This document shows positions 1 through 10,536 of a stretch of DNA of 64,000 nucleotides, piece after piece. The position numbers were made by a program, and so were the translations under genes. The DNA is from Aedes albopictus (taxonomy: Eukaryota > Arthropoda > Insecta > Diptera > Culicidae). The stretch lies in NCBI RefSeq assembly GCF_035046485.1, contig NC_085138.1, positions 368,841,238 to 368,905,237 of the forward strand. Reading direction: 5' to 3'. The first letter of the stretch is position 1. Each line of letters starts with the position of its first letter. Below the pieces are notes generated by a model. The model was not told the DNA's origin, ran no database searches, and worked only from the letters and a program-made list of their open reading frames with translations.

Positions 1-420
1 TTTCAAGCAATAAAACACAGGGGTTGTCGCGATGAATACAAAGTTCAAATCAAATATACAAATTTTCTGTATTATACGTAATTTTGTGAAGATTTTATAG
101 TCTTAAATAATGAGTATCTCCATATATTTCTTTGCAATAATTTTGCTTTATTAATATGGGCAATTCAACATTAAAATAAGCGTGGAAACTAATTTACATT
201 CGGAATGGCTTCAGAAAAACAGTATTTTTTAAGGTACTTGCTCCGAGTTTTTGAGTACTCAAAAATAGAACTTTGGTCAAATCTATAGTTTGAAAATTTT
301 ATATTCATCTAGAAGGCTGGGAAAATTCATAGCTTCAAAAATTTTGCAAATCGGATAAAAAACGGCTGAGATATTAGCAGTTGAAGAATATCGTTCCCAC
401 TGTTTTGAGGCATGGCAGTT
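1..420. other. AT-rich non-coding stretch
   Basis: I see no gene here. The sequence is AT-rich with no frame of coding character and no recognisable repeat family. It is the left flank of the 401-bp palindromic element that begins at 429. Confidence 0.5.
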
Positions 421-428
421 GGTGTAAG

Positions 429-829
429 CAGTCTTGAAAAATTCATTTCGTCAAATCTAAATTCAATCACCTACAGCTCACTTTAGAAGCTGAACCTGAG
501 AATATGGTATATGAAAAACTTGTGCGGCTAGACCAGTTCTACAAGAAAGTCACGGAAAAACTGCTATTTTTCGAATATTTAAGGTAAATGTCACGGACTA
601 CCTTCGGAAAATGCCAAATGATATTCACGGTGAATATCATTTGGCATTTTTCACAGGTAGTCCGTGACATTTACCTTAAATATTCGAAAAATAGCAGTTT
701 TTCCGTGACTTTCTTGCAGAACTGGTCTAGCCGCATAAGTTTTTCATATACCATATTCTCAGGTTCAGCTTCTAAAATGTGATGTAGGTGGTTGAATCTG
801 GATATGATGAAATGAAATTTTCAGCACTG
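429..829. mobile_element. 401-bp hAT-type palindromic MITE
   Basis: The element is an imperfect palindrome centred at 629. Its arms are about 200 bp each and leave essentially no loop; the innermost 18 bp on each side (611-628 and 630-647) are a perfect stem. The ends are CAGTCTTGAAAA on the left and, reverse-complemented, CAGTGCTGAAAA on the right. An identical 8-bp direct repeat GGTGTAAG lies immediately outside both ends (421-428 and 830-837). An 8-bp target duplication with CAGTG-like ends is the hAT-superfamily signature. It has no coding capacity, so it would have been moved in trans. The short open frame across its centre is an artefact of the palindrome. Confidence 0.88.
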
Positions 830-837
830 GGTGTAAG

Positions 838-2280
838 TGATTTATAGCATGGCAGTGGGAGTGTTAATCGACTGCTGGTCTTATTGTTTTGTGTGAAATT
901 GTATATTAATTTTCAACAAAAAAAAAACATTGAATTAATTTTAGCGCCTTTGCCCTACACCATACCCAAAGTATCAGATTCGCTTCATTCACAGCAGACC
1001 GAGCGTCTCCATCAAGATGCATGCGAGCCCACCCTCTTCACACCGGTTTCGATAGGTATCTGAAAAGAAATTTCATTCATTCATAGTGTATTTTTTCTTC
1101 AGAACTAAAATAAACAATACAGTACAGTACCGCACTATGCTCACATCGACTAACTGCTTGCCATGTTACCGGTAACAGCCACGCACAGTGTAGTGATAAG
1201 ATAAGCGTATCCTCTCCCTTATTACACACTTCATTTGTTTCTCACTTTCACGGGCGGGTTGGTGTTCAATGAAGTCGTTGTCGTCGTCGCCGTCGCTGTC
1301 GTGATTACCGTGCGATTGTTTGAGTAGGAGTAGGAGGGTTGCATTGCGTTTAGAATCAAATTTGGAGGGGAAGTGTTAGGCGAGCTCTCACGTGTATGGT
1401 ATTGTTCCCCCGAGGCTGTCATAACAGTTGGTTAAGAGGGATGATTTTTCGGTTTTGTTTATCGAATTTTGATTGAAGGGGGAGTTGAAGAGGTTGGGAA
1501 AATGTTTTGTTGGATTTTGTTCACGGTGTTGATTATTCTTTTGAAACCTTATTGTTTAGCTTTCCAGATAGTTCATTGGTAACATTTAGAGTTTTATTGA
1601 GGTTTCAGTGTCTAACATTGGGAATTCAGAAAGAAAGAACTAGAAATGTATTATTAGATTTAGTATTACATACAAAGGCCCTTTTCTAACTATACATTAG
1701 TTAATTTTGATCAAAATTCTATTTGAATCACCTTTTTCTACCCGTGTTGACTAAAAATGATTGTAAATTCTGCGAACCTCATTTTCAATCCACATCCATT
1801 GTCCACGAGCACTTTTTCCCTTTTGTTGGCCGAATTGAACGTGATCAGAATGCGCCGAACGTCCTCCATGGAACCTCGAATAAAGGCACCACAATTTCTC
1901 CAATAAACCACAGTTCTCCATCATTGCCACTCTCGGACACATCATCATCATCAGCATCTCACCATCACAGGCCACCCCTACCTATAGGTAGTGGAAAACT
2001 AACTGTCCTGTCCGCTCGTGGTCCTCGCAGCAATGACGGGGGTGGTTATTGTTGTTATTATGGGCTCTATTGTGCTCCGCCACCGTGGAGTGGACTTGGA
2101 TCGCATCGTATAGGTACTGCATCCGATGGACGTTGAGCTCTCAACAACGGTCCTTTGTGCAACGCCATCACCTATCAGTCAATAGTGATGATTGGCTCGC
2201 GTGCGATGCAACGAGTTTCCGTCAGCTGGACGGGGGCGATGGCAGTGCGTGATTCTAATGTAATGTAAATAATAAAAATT
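838..2280. other. Non-coding, apparently single-copy stretch
   Basis: This is more GC-balanced than its surroundings and contains short open frames on both strands, but none has recognisable domains, and no splice-site framing makes one convincing. Trinucleotide runs encoding Ser/His/Thr near 1270-1320 and 1935-1965 explain most of the open frames. It may be unique intergenic or regulatory DNA. I assign no function. Confidence 0.4.
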
Positions 2281-3578
2281 TCAGCGGCTACGAGCGACTG
2301 AGGAAAACAGCCTTTCATTCTTCATATAGAGATGCACAGTGGTACATTTGTAGGCTAGAAACCTTTAAACCTCTAAAGCTCCATCTTTGCCAATGATCAT
2401 AATCCGAGTTCCAATAATTTATACTATTTTAAACTAACAGTCTAAATAGCAGACACCAAGAAACAAAATGTGTGTAAATTATGTTAAATTTTTTAGTGTC
2501 AGAATTAATTGCTAAATGGATCTTTTCTTTTGTTATACCCAGTTTTTATATAACTTTCTCAATCTTATAAACAATCACAGTATTTCCCAAAACCTAACAT
2601 TTCTCAACACAGATTACTAAATCAATGTGAAATGGATAAAGTGCATTCATTCAAAGGTGTATCATTTTTGCATGTAGTTTTTATTAGAAACTGTAACCAC
2701 TATAGTTTCGAACTACTTACGCACCCGCGTCAATTCCCGGCACCTCACAGCAAAATATCACTTGCCGCATATTTTCCAAACGCACTTCCGTAAGTAATCG
2801 TCTCCCGCAACATTTCCGAAACAGGATCCACAGTCCTTTGCTACACGTTCACTCTGAACAACTATTACATACAAACGACTGCACTTCATCAGCACAAAGA
2901 TGGGTGCCGAACTGATTTTTTTTATCTAACGGGCTGTTCAGATTTACAGGCCGTAGATTTTGGCCAGATTTTGACCACAATATGCCAAAGGGTTTCATGT
3001 GAAAATTTTCTATCATTGTGCAGAATTAGGAGGTTAACACGAAAAAAGGGAAAATTCAAAAGATATTTTTAGATGAAAGTACAATAAATTATCTTTGTTT
3101 TGAAGTCTTAACCTATTAAGTGTGTTATTCTATCTCAGGCTACGACTCATAAAATCAGAGTGAATTATTCGTTTCGCATGCAAAATTGATGTTTTCTTTA
3201 ACAATACGATCAAAAATATGGTGCCGCGAAATCACCGCGAAACTCGCAATGTTGGCCCGCGAAATTTGAGAAATTTTGCCGCGAATTTCCATTGTCCCTA
3301 CTGAGATATAACTGATTTTCTCCGTTCGCATTCTAAATAGGCAATGCCTTATGCATATCGAGAATTATTCATTGGCTCTTTAATGCTCTATACATAATTT
3401 TGATTGCTCTGTCCATCACGAAGTATTGTACGGTTACATATCTACGCCTATGAACTGTTTGATATACGTTGTCGATATGGTTGCGTTGTTAATATGTTGA
3501 TATTTTCCAAAAGATTTTATAAGAACTTCCAGAAGAGTTTCTAGAAGGAGGAACTTTCGAAATAATTAGTGGAAGTAT
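2281..3578. other. AT-rich non-coding stretch; TTCC-type repeat at right edge
   Basis: There are no coding features. The final ~70 bases (about 3505-3578) have the GAACTTCCAGAAG / TTCTAGAAGGAGG character of the TTCC-type degenerate repeat that resumes at 24444. The giant element therefore seems to have inserted into a stretch of that repeat. Confidence 0.5.
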
Positions 3579-3586
3579 TACCTGGC
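3579..3586 (+). repeat. Left 8-bp target-site duplication of the giant element
   Basis: TACCTGGC sits directly outside the left end and is repeated identically at 24436-24443 outside the right end. An 8-bp duplication is typical of hAT transposition. Confidence 0.9.
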
Positions 3587-3603
3587 TAGAGTGTCTTGTT
3601 TCC

Positions 3604-3675
3604 CGGACTGAAAAAAAATCCCGGGATTCGGGATTTTTATTTTCCAAATCCCGGGATTTCCCGGAATCCCGGGAA
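3604..3675. repeat. Left subterminal CCCGGGA cluster
   Basis: Four or more copies of CCCGGGA or its complement TCCCGGG, with spacer words such as ATTCGGGATTTTT, are packed within about 100 bp of the left end. Subterminal clusters of short motifs are known transposase-binding regions in hAT elements such as Ac. That role here is inferred. Confidence 0.7.
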
Positions 3676-3771
3676 AAATCTAAGTTTTCTAAAAAATGAT
3701 GAAAAAGTTAATGGAACGATTTCTTAAGCACTTTTAATTAAATTCGATCAACTAATACACGGTGTGCCAAA

Positions 3772-4833
3772 AACCGTTATTAAAAAATAAAAATGTCCAC
3801 CAATTTGGCACCCGTCATTCGAAAGATATACTATCCTAGTATCTACTCTGAAAATTTGAAAATCTTTCATCGGGGGAAATTGAAGTTTTTGTCATTTGAT
3901 CATATTGCGTTATTTCTATAGGATTTTCCTATATAAGTAAATATGCACATATCGTAGTTCTACGGCCATTTATAATTTCAACCCAAATAAACATTAGTTT
4001 TTCACATACTATCCAACGTGTATGAAATTTTGGCAAAGTTTCTGCACATTTGACAACATTTTGATAAATTCCTTCCTTTGAGATTCCCCTCAAGTTACAG
4101 TTATTTGAATAATTTACTCTATTTCCCTAAATTTTACTTATAATCGCTATAACCCAATTATTTCCATGCGACTACCAAACCTGTATATGTCATCAGTGCA
4201 AAAATGTTATCCTTTTCAGAAATTAGTATTAAATATGCGTGATTTTTGATTCAATTTACGATAAGTTGCAGCCATTTATTTGTTGGGTTTAATAATCACA
4301 ATGGTATGGGAGCTTAAGACGTTCGTAAAATAAATTTAAAAAGTGAATTTTCTTACGAGTTGGATCTGAGCTATGCAACGACTGAAATTTAATCAATGAT
4401 AAGAAATCCTTTCGTACGTTTATATACGTACCATTTTATGTATAAATAAATGATGTTTTATAAAGTCTAATAGATTTATTATGTGTTATTAAATTGTACT
4501 TGAAATGCTATGTAAATGCACGGTTTCTAATGATCGGAAGTTTAAAAGAAGTATTAAATTCCGTTTACTGAACAAAAAGATAACTTTGAATTAGATACGA
4601 CAAGAAGCACAATAGCTAATCATTTTGAAGTATAGGAAAATCAATATAAATTGTTTATGCAATTTTCAACCTAGATGTCAAACACAGGATTATAAGTATT
4701 GTTCCATATGTATTAGTCTGGGACACGGTTATATGGGAAAAAATGGTAAAACTCTTTTTCCTGTATACTTTTTGGGTGCCATTTTGTCCTCATATCAACT
4801 GTGAAAAATTTCAGCTCAATCAAAGAAACTATA
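3772..4833. repeat. Diverged outer left inverted arm
   Basis: This segment aligns in reverse complement with about 21822-22750. Readable examples are the block around ACCAATTTGGCACCCGTC (left, near 3800) and its counterpart near 22690, and the block around 4270-4330 against 22200-22265. I judge the match clear but visibly diverged and indel-bearing, unlike the inner arms. No coding frame is present. Confidence 0.7.
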
Positions 4834-5277
4834 TTTTAGCGCCCGTCTTTTTTAAATGTCCATACTATTTAGTATGAGAAGAATTTACTTCTTCAAAGAA
4901 AATCGCCCCTTGATCCCTAAAAATGAATGATGTGATCTCTGAAGAAAACTTCACGAGAATTCAGACCTCCGAAAACCGCAAAGCGATGTAATGTTCGTTA
5001 AAAAAAACATAAAGCCTTACCTAATCAATAAAATGACAATATATTATTATTTATTGTTAATCCTTACATGTCAAACGGCGTTGCCATGCTATTCGGTTTT
5101 CAGTCAATATCTTTTTCCACATGCCTTAGATCGATTTGCGGTGTTCAGAGGGTTGATTCCTCGTCAAATTTCCTACAGAAATCATTCATCAATCTAATTT
5201 TTAGGGATATAGGGGCCACCTTTGGTGATTTTTCTCATAGTAAATTGTATGAAAACTTAAAACGGCTGGCGCTAAAA
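4834..5277. mobile_element. 444-bp TA-flanked MITE nested in left arm
   Basis: The ends are TTTTAGCGCC on the left and GGCGCTAAAA on the right, flanked by TA at 4832-4833 and 5278-5279. The opposite arm lacks this segment: near 21816-21826 it reads, in reverse complement, AGAAACTATACAGGGTG, which is precisely the empty site with one TA. This shows insertion after the inverted arms existed. Short frames inside have no recognisable product. TA duplication is consistent with the Tc1/mariner superfamily. Confidence 0.85.
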
Positions 5278-5739
5278 TACAGGGTGTTTGCTTCCTGGTT
5301 GTACATATTTTAAGGGTAGATAGAGGACCTCGAGCCATGAAAAAGTGTCCAAGGAACATGGGGTCGGAAGTCACTGCTAAGTGAGTTATTCAAAATTCGA
5401 TGTTTTGAAAAAGGCCCAAATTGAAAAACTTATAACTCAGCGATCTTTTAACGGAATACAAAAATTTTTTTACGAATCAAAAGCTTGAACCTTTGAGATT
5501 TTATGCTTCTTAGACGTAAACTTGATAAAAAGTAATTTTCATTCATAAATTTTAAAATGTTTGTGGCAGAAGCCATAAAAACAGTTACTTTTTGTACTAT
5601 TTTTGATGTTATTTAAATGGAAATGACGTTTTTTGGAAAAATGTTCTTCTACAAAAGATTGTTTATTTAATTATCTAGAAAACCTTCTTTGTGACTAACA
5701 TTGTATGATTTGTAGTTTGGTCACAATAATCAATTCAAA

Positions 5740-6290
5740 GTTATGTAAAAAACTCATCGAATTGCGGAAAACATCGCCCCGATTGCATTGAACCGTGCTT
5801 TGGCAGCACTTCCCGTTTGGTGCTTGCTCGCACTCTCCCCAAAAGCAGGCAAGAGAATCGAGGGCCAACTCGCACACCACTCGGACGGTTGGCACACGAC
5901 CGACCAACTCGCTCAGATTGGTGCTGTGTATGGTCATGTGTGACCAACATTACATCAATCTGAGCGAGTTGGTTGTCCGTGTGGAAAGTTGAAGTAGCAT
6001 GTGAGCTGCTCAACGTCTTTGTTATTGTAGATGCGATCAATACGCGCGTGGTTTAGAAAATCGCATCGATCCTCCGCTCATATGGAGACGACGACGCGGT
6101 GGTTATTTGCCAAAAGACGTGCGTACAAGATTAATTGTAGCCGCAGCGATATTAATGTTGGCTGCTGAGCGAGGAGAGCAGATGAGAAACGAGCTACGGC
6201 GGGGTGTTTAAATCCTTCGCTGATTGTTTATTCCTTGCACTCGCAGTCAAACTGCGGTGCTGATAAGGTGGGGTGGCGTGCGCTAACGTA
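5740..6290 (+). other. GC-rich segment facing the satellite (left arm)
   Basis: A ~550-bp GC-richer island interrupts AT-rich DNA just upstream of the array and recurs in mirror image at about 20809-21359. It contains a perfect 17-bp stem, CCAACTCGCTCAGATTG at 5904-5920 against 5956-5972, with a 35-nt loop. Frames of 65-99 codons overlap on both strands but show no known domain. A promoter for the satellite or an unrecognised small gene are both possible. I see no decisive TATA or initiator element. Confidence 0.35.
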
Positions 6291-6439
6291 TTTTTCAACA
6301 ATTTTTAACAAGTTTAAATGTATTATTGTTTTCTTAAATGTTTTGTTAATTTTCAATGTCAAATAACGTATTTTGATGGATATTTGGGATTTTAAGATAA
6401 TGCTGGGGAATAATTTTAGGGATTGTTGGCGATACATAA

Positions 6440-6774
6440 ATCATGGTTCAGAGATAACGGGATTTATTCCAAGGGATGTTGGGTATTCTAATGGTAACTT
6501 TGAAGTTTTTAGGAAATGAGGGGCACATTTACAGAATTTTAGAGATTTTTAAAGATGTCGGGGTAAAATTTAAGAGATACTTAGATCTTTGAAAAAGTTT
6601 TAGACATTTTGGAATACGTCATTGTACATTCCACAGGTTGTTGCGGATTTCTAAAACAAACTGGTAGTTTCAGAAGATACTGAGGATAGTTTGGAGGAAA
6701 TGCAGAACTTATTCGGTGACTGTACGGGTTTTTTAGGAGGTGTCGGCGCCCAGATGTTGGGGACTCCAAATGAG
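6440..6774 (+). repeat. Decayed satellite units at left array edge
   Basis: Words of the unit (GATGTTGGG, TTTTTAGGA, GATGTCGGGG) recur at about the right spacing but with many substitutions, before the regular array starts near 6775. The same decay is mirrored at about 20325-20660. Greater divergence at array edges is what unequal exchange predicts. Confidence 0.65.
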
Positions 6775-9700
6775 ACTTTGGTCATTTAGGAGATACTTGG
6801 GGTCTTTTAGAGAAAACGGGGAACTTATTCAGCTACTTAGGGTTTTTTAGGAAATGTCGGTGCTCATTCTATGAGATGTTGGGGATTCCAAAGGAGACTT
6901 TGGTAATTTCAGGAAATGCTTGGGGTCTTTTAGAGAAATCGGGGATCTTATTCTGCGACTTAGGGTTTTTAAGAGATGTCGGCGATCATTGTAAGAGATG
7001 TTGGGGATTCCAAAGGAGACTTTGGTAATATCCGGAGAAGCTTGGGGTATTTTGGAGAAATTGGGGAACTTATTCAGTGACTTAGGGTTTTTAGGAGATG
7101 TCGGGGCTCATTGTAAGAGATGTTGGGGATTCCAAAGCAAACTTTGGTAATTTCAGAAGATGCTGGGGGTAGTATAGAGAAAGCAGGGAACTTATTCTGC
7201 GAGTTGGGGTTTTAAGGAGGTGTCGGCGATCATTGTAAGAGATGTTGGGGACTACAAAGGAGACTTTGGTAATTTCAGGAGATGCTTGGGGTCTTTTAGA
7301 GAAATCGGGGATCTTATTCTGCGACTTAGGGTTTTTAAGAGATGTCGGCGATCATTGTAAGAGATGTTGGGGATTCCAAAGGAGACTTTGGTAATATCCG
7401 GAGAAGCTTGGGGTATTTTGGAGAAATTGGGGAACTTATTCAGTGACTTAGGGTTTTTAGGAGATGTCGGGGCTCATTGTAAGAGATGCTGGGGATTCCA
7501 AAAGAAGACTTTTGTAATTTCAGGGGATACTTGGGGTATTTTAGAGAAATCGGGGAATTATTCAGCGACTTAGGGTTTTTTTAGGAGATGTCGGCGCCCA
7601 GATGTTGGGGATTCCAAAGGAAACTTTGGTCATTTAGGAGATACTTGGGGTCTTTTAGAGAAAACGGGGAACTTATTCAGCTACTTAGGGTTTTTTAGGA
7701 AATGTCGGTGCTCATTCTATGAGATGTTGGGGATTCCAAAGGAGACTTTGGTAATTTCAGGAAATGCTTGGGGTCTTTTAGAGAAATCGGGGATCTTATT
7801 CTGCGACTTAGGGTTTTTAAGAGATGTCGGCGATCATTGTAAGAGATGTTGGGGATTCCAAAGGAGACTTTGGTAATATCCGGAGAAGCTTGGGGTATTT
7901 TGGAGAAATTGGGGAACTTATTCAGTGACTTAGGGTTTTTAGGAGATGTCGGGGCTCATTGTAAGAGATGCTGGGGATTCCAAAAGAAGACTTTTGTAAT
8001 TTCAGGGGATACTTGGGGTATTTTAGAGAAATCGGGGAATTATTCAGCGACTTAGGGTTTTTTTAGGAGATGTCGGCGCCCAGATGTTGGGGATTCCAAA
8101 GGAAACTTTGGTCATTTAGGAGATACTTGGGGTCTTTTAGAGAAAACGGGGAACTTATTCAGCTACTTAGGGTTTTTTAGGAAATGTCGGTGCTCATTCT
8201 ATGAGATGTTGGGGATTCCAAAGGAGACTTTGGTAATATCCGGAGAAGCTTGGGGTATTTTGGAGAAAGTGGGGAACTTATTCAGTGACTTAGGGTTTTT
8301 AGGAGATGTCGGGGCTCATTGTAAGAGATGCTGGGGATTCCAAAGGAGACTCTGGTAATTTTCGGAGAAGCTTGGGGTATTTTGGAGAAATTGGGGAACT
8401 TATTCAGCTACTTAGGGTTTTAAGAAGATGTCGGGGCTCATTGTAAGAGATGTTGGGGATTTCAAAAAAAAAAAATTGGTAATTTTAGGATATGCTTGGG
8501 GTATTTTGGAGAAATCGGGGAACTTATTCAGTGACTTAGGGTTTTTAGGAGATGTCGGAGCTCATTGTAAGGGATGCTGGAGATTCCAAAGGCGACTTTA
8601 GTAATTTCAGGAGAAGCTTGAGGAATTTTGGGGAAATCGGGGAACTTATTCAGCGACTTAGGGTTTTTTAGGAGATGTCGGCGATCATTGTAAGAGATGT
8701 TGGGGATTCCAAAGGAGACTTTGGTAATTTCCTGAGAAGCTTGGGGTATTTTTGAGAAATTGGGGAACTTATTAAGTGACTTAGGGTTTTTAGGAGATGT
8801 CGGGGCTCATTGTAAGAGATGTTGGGGCTTTCAAAAAAAAATTGGTAATTTTAGGATATGCTTGGGGTATTTTGGAGAAATCGGGAAACTTATTCAGTGA
8901 CTTAGGGTTTTTAGGAGATGTCGGTGCTCATTGTAAGGGATGCTGGGGATTCCAAATGAGACTTTGGTCATTTAGGAGATACTTGGGGTCTTTTAGAGAA
9001 AACGGGGAACTTATTCAGCTACTTAGGGTTTTTTAGGAAATGTCGGTGCTCATTCTATGAGATGTTGGGGATTCCAAAGGAGACTTTGGTAATATCCGGA
9101 GAAGCTTGGGGTATTTTGGGGTAAGAGATGCTGGGGATTCCAAAAGAAGACTTTTGTAATTTCAGGGGATACTTGGGGTATTTTAGAGAAATCGGGGAAT
9201 TATTCAGCGACTTAGGGTTTTTTTAGGAGATGTCGGCGCCCAGATGTTGGGGATTCCAAAGGAAACTTTGGTCATTTAGGAGATACTTGGGGTCTTTTAG
9301 AGAAAACGGGGAACTTATTCAGCTACTTAGGGTTTTTTAGGAAATGTCGGTGCTCATTCTATGAGATGTTGGGGATTCCAAAGGAGACTTTGGTAATATC
9401 CGGAGAAGCTTGGGATATTTTGGAGAAATTGGGGAACTTATTCAGTGACTTAGGGTTTTTAGGAGATGTCGGGGCTCATTGTAAGAGATGCTGGGGATTC
9501 AAAAGGAGACTTTAGTAATTTCAGGGGATACTTGGGGTATTTTAGAGAAATCGGGGAATTATTCAGCTACTTAGGGTTTTTTAGGAGATGTCGGGGCTCA
9601 TTGTAAGAGATGCTGGGGATTCAAAAGGAGACTTTAGTAATTCCAGGGGATACTTGGGGTATTTTAGAGAAATCGGGGAATTATTCAGCGACTTAGGGTT

Positions 9701-10262
9701 TTTTAGGAGATGTCGGGGCTCATTGTAAGAGATGCTGGGGATTCCAAAGGAGACTCTGGTAATTTTCGGAGAAGCTTGGGGTATTTTGGAGAAATTGGGG
9801 AACTTATTCAGCTACTTTGGGTTTTAAGAAGATGTCGGGGCTCATTGTAAGAGATGCTGGGGATTCAAAAGGAGACTTTGGTAATTTCAGGAAATGCTTG
9901 GGGTATTTTGGAGAAATTGGGGAACTTATTCAGTGACTTAGGGTTTTTAGGAGATGTCGGGGCTCATTGTAAGAGATGTTGGGGATTCCAAAGCAAACTT
10001 TGGTAATTTCAGAAGATGCTGGGGGTAGTATAGAGAAAGCAGGGAACTTATTCTGCGAGTTGGGGTTTTAAGGAGGTGTCGGCGATCATTGTAAGAGATG
10101 TTGGGGACTACAAAGGAGACTTTGGTAATTTCAGGAGATGCTTGGGGTCTTTTAGAGAAATCGGGGATCTTATTCTGCGACTTAGGGTTTTTAAGAGATG
10201 TCGGCGATCATTGTAAGAGATGTTGGGGATTCCAAAGGAGACTTTGGTAATATCCGGAGAAG
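6775..10262 (+). repeat. G-rich half of ~122-bp satellite array
   Basis: About 29 head-to-tail units of roughly 122 bp. Each carries, in order, GACTTAGGGTTTTTAGGAGA, TGTCGGGGCTCATTG, TAAGAGATGTTGGGGATTCC, AAAGGAGACTTTGG and TTGGGGTATTTTGGAGAAAT. Variants form higher-order repeats: one four-unit block recurs exactly 482 bp apart (7364 and 7846). Some units lack about 10 bp and read GCGCCCAGATGTTGG. Open frames of 60-120 codons are a by-product of the sparse stop codons. Because 122 is not a multiple of three, the frame changes from unit to unit, so I do not regard them as genes. Confidence 0.93.
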
Positions 10263-10536
10263 ATCCCCGATTTCTCTAAAAGACCCCAAGCATCTCCTGA
10301 AATTACCAAAGTCTCCTTTGTAGTCCCCAACATCTCTTACAATGATCGCCGACACCTCCTTAAAACCCCAACTCGCAGAATAAGTTCCCTGCTTTCTCTA
10401 TACTACCCCCAGCATCTTCTGAAATTACCAAAGTTTGCTTTGGAATCCCCAACATCTCTTACAATGAGCCCCGACATCTCCTAAAAACCCTAAGTCACTG
10501 AATAAGTTCCCCAATTTCTCCAAAATACCCCAAGCT
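9895..10536. repeat. Local palindrome spanning the polarity switch
   Basis: Bases 9895-10170 are the exact reverse complement of 10261-10536 as far as I can read, with a 90-bp spacer (10171-10260). The axis is at about 10215.5, different from the 13549 axis of the large inner arms. The switch itself falls at 10260-10262, where GGAGAAG runs directly into ATCCCCGATTTC. Confidence 0.85.

Larger units (their letters stand above)
5278..10262. repeat. Inner left inverted arm, near-identical to 16836-21821
   Basis: Base i on this arm pairs with base 27099-i (27098-i after a 1-bp homopolymer difference) on the other. Every frame I compared in reverse orientation is identical in translation, including 5695-5937 vs 21162-21404, 6228-6437 vs 20662-20871 and 7364-7573 vs 19526-19735. 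Identity begins abruptly at the nested MITE junction and ends at the satellite polarity switch. The arm contains a GC-rich segment, decayed satellite and the G-rich half-array. Confidence 0.9.

Noticed and set aside
1723..2136. 137-codon frame as a host exon
   Set aside because: Low-complexity Ser/His content, overlapping open frames on both strands and no clear splice framing or homology.
2714..2870. Non-coding exon on the minus strand ending in GTGC/GTAAGT at 2720-2715
   Set aside because: A similar donor-like site (TTCC/GTAAGT, near 2789) occurs on the opposite strand nearby, so chance is likely. No supporting acceptor, promoter or coding context.
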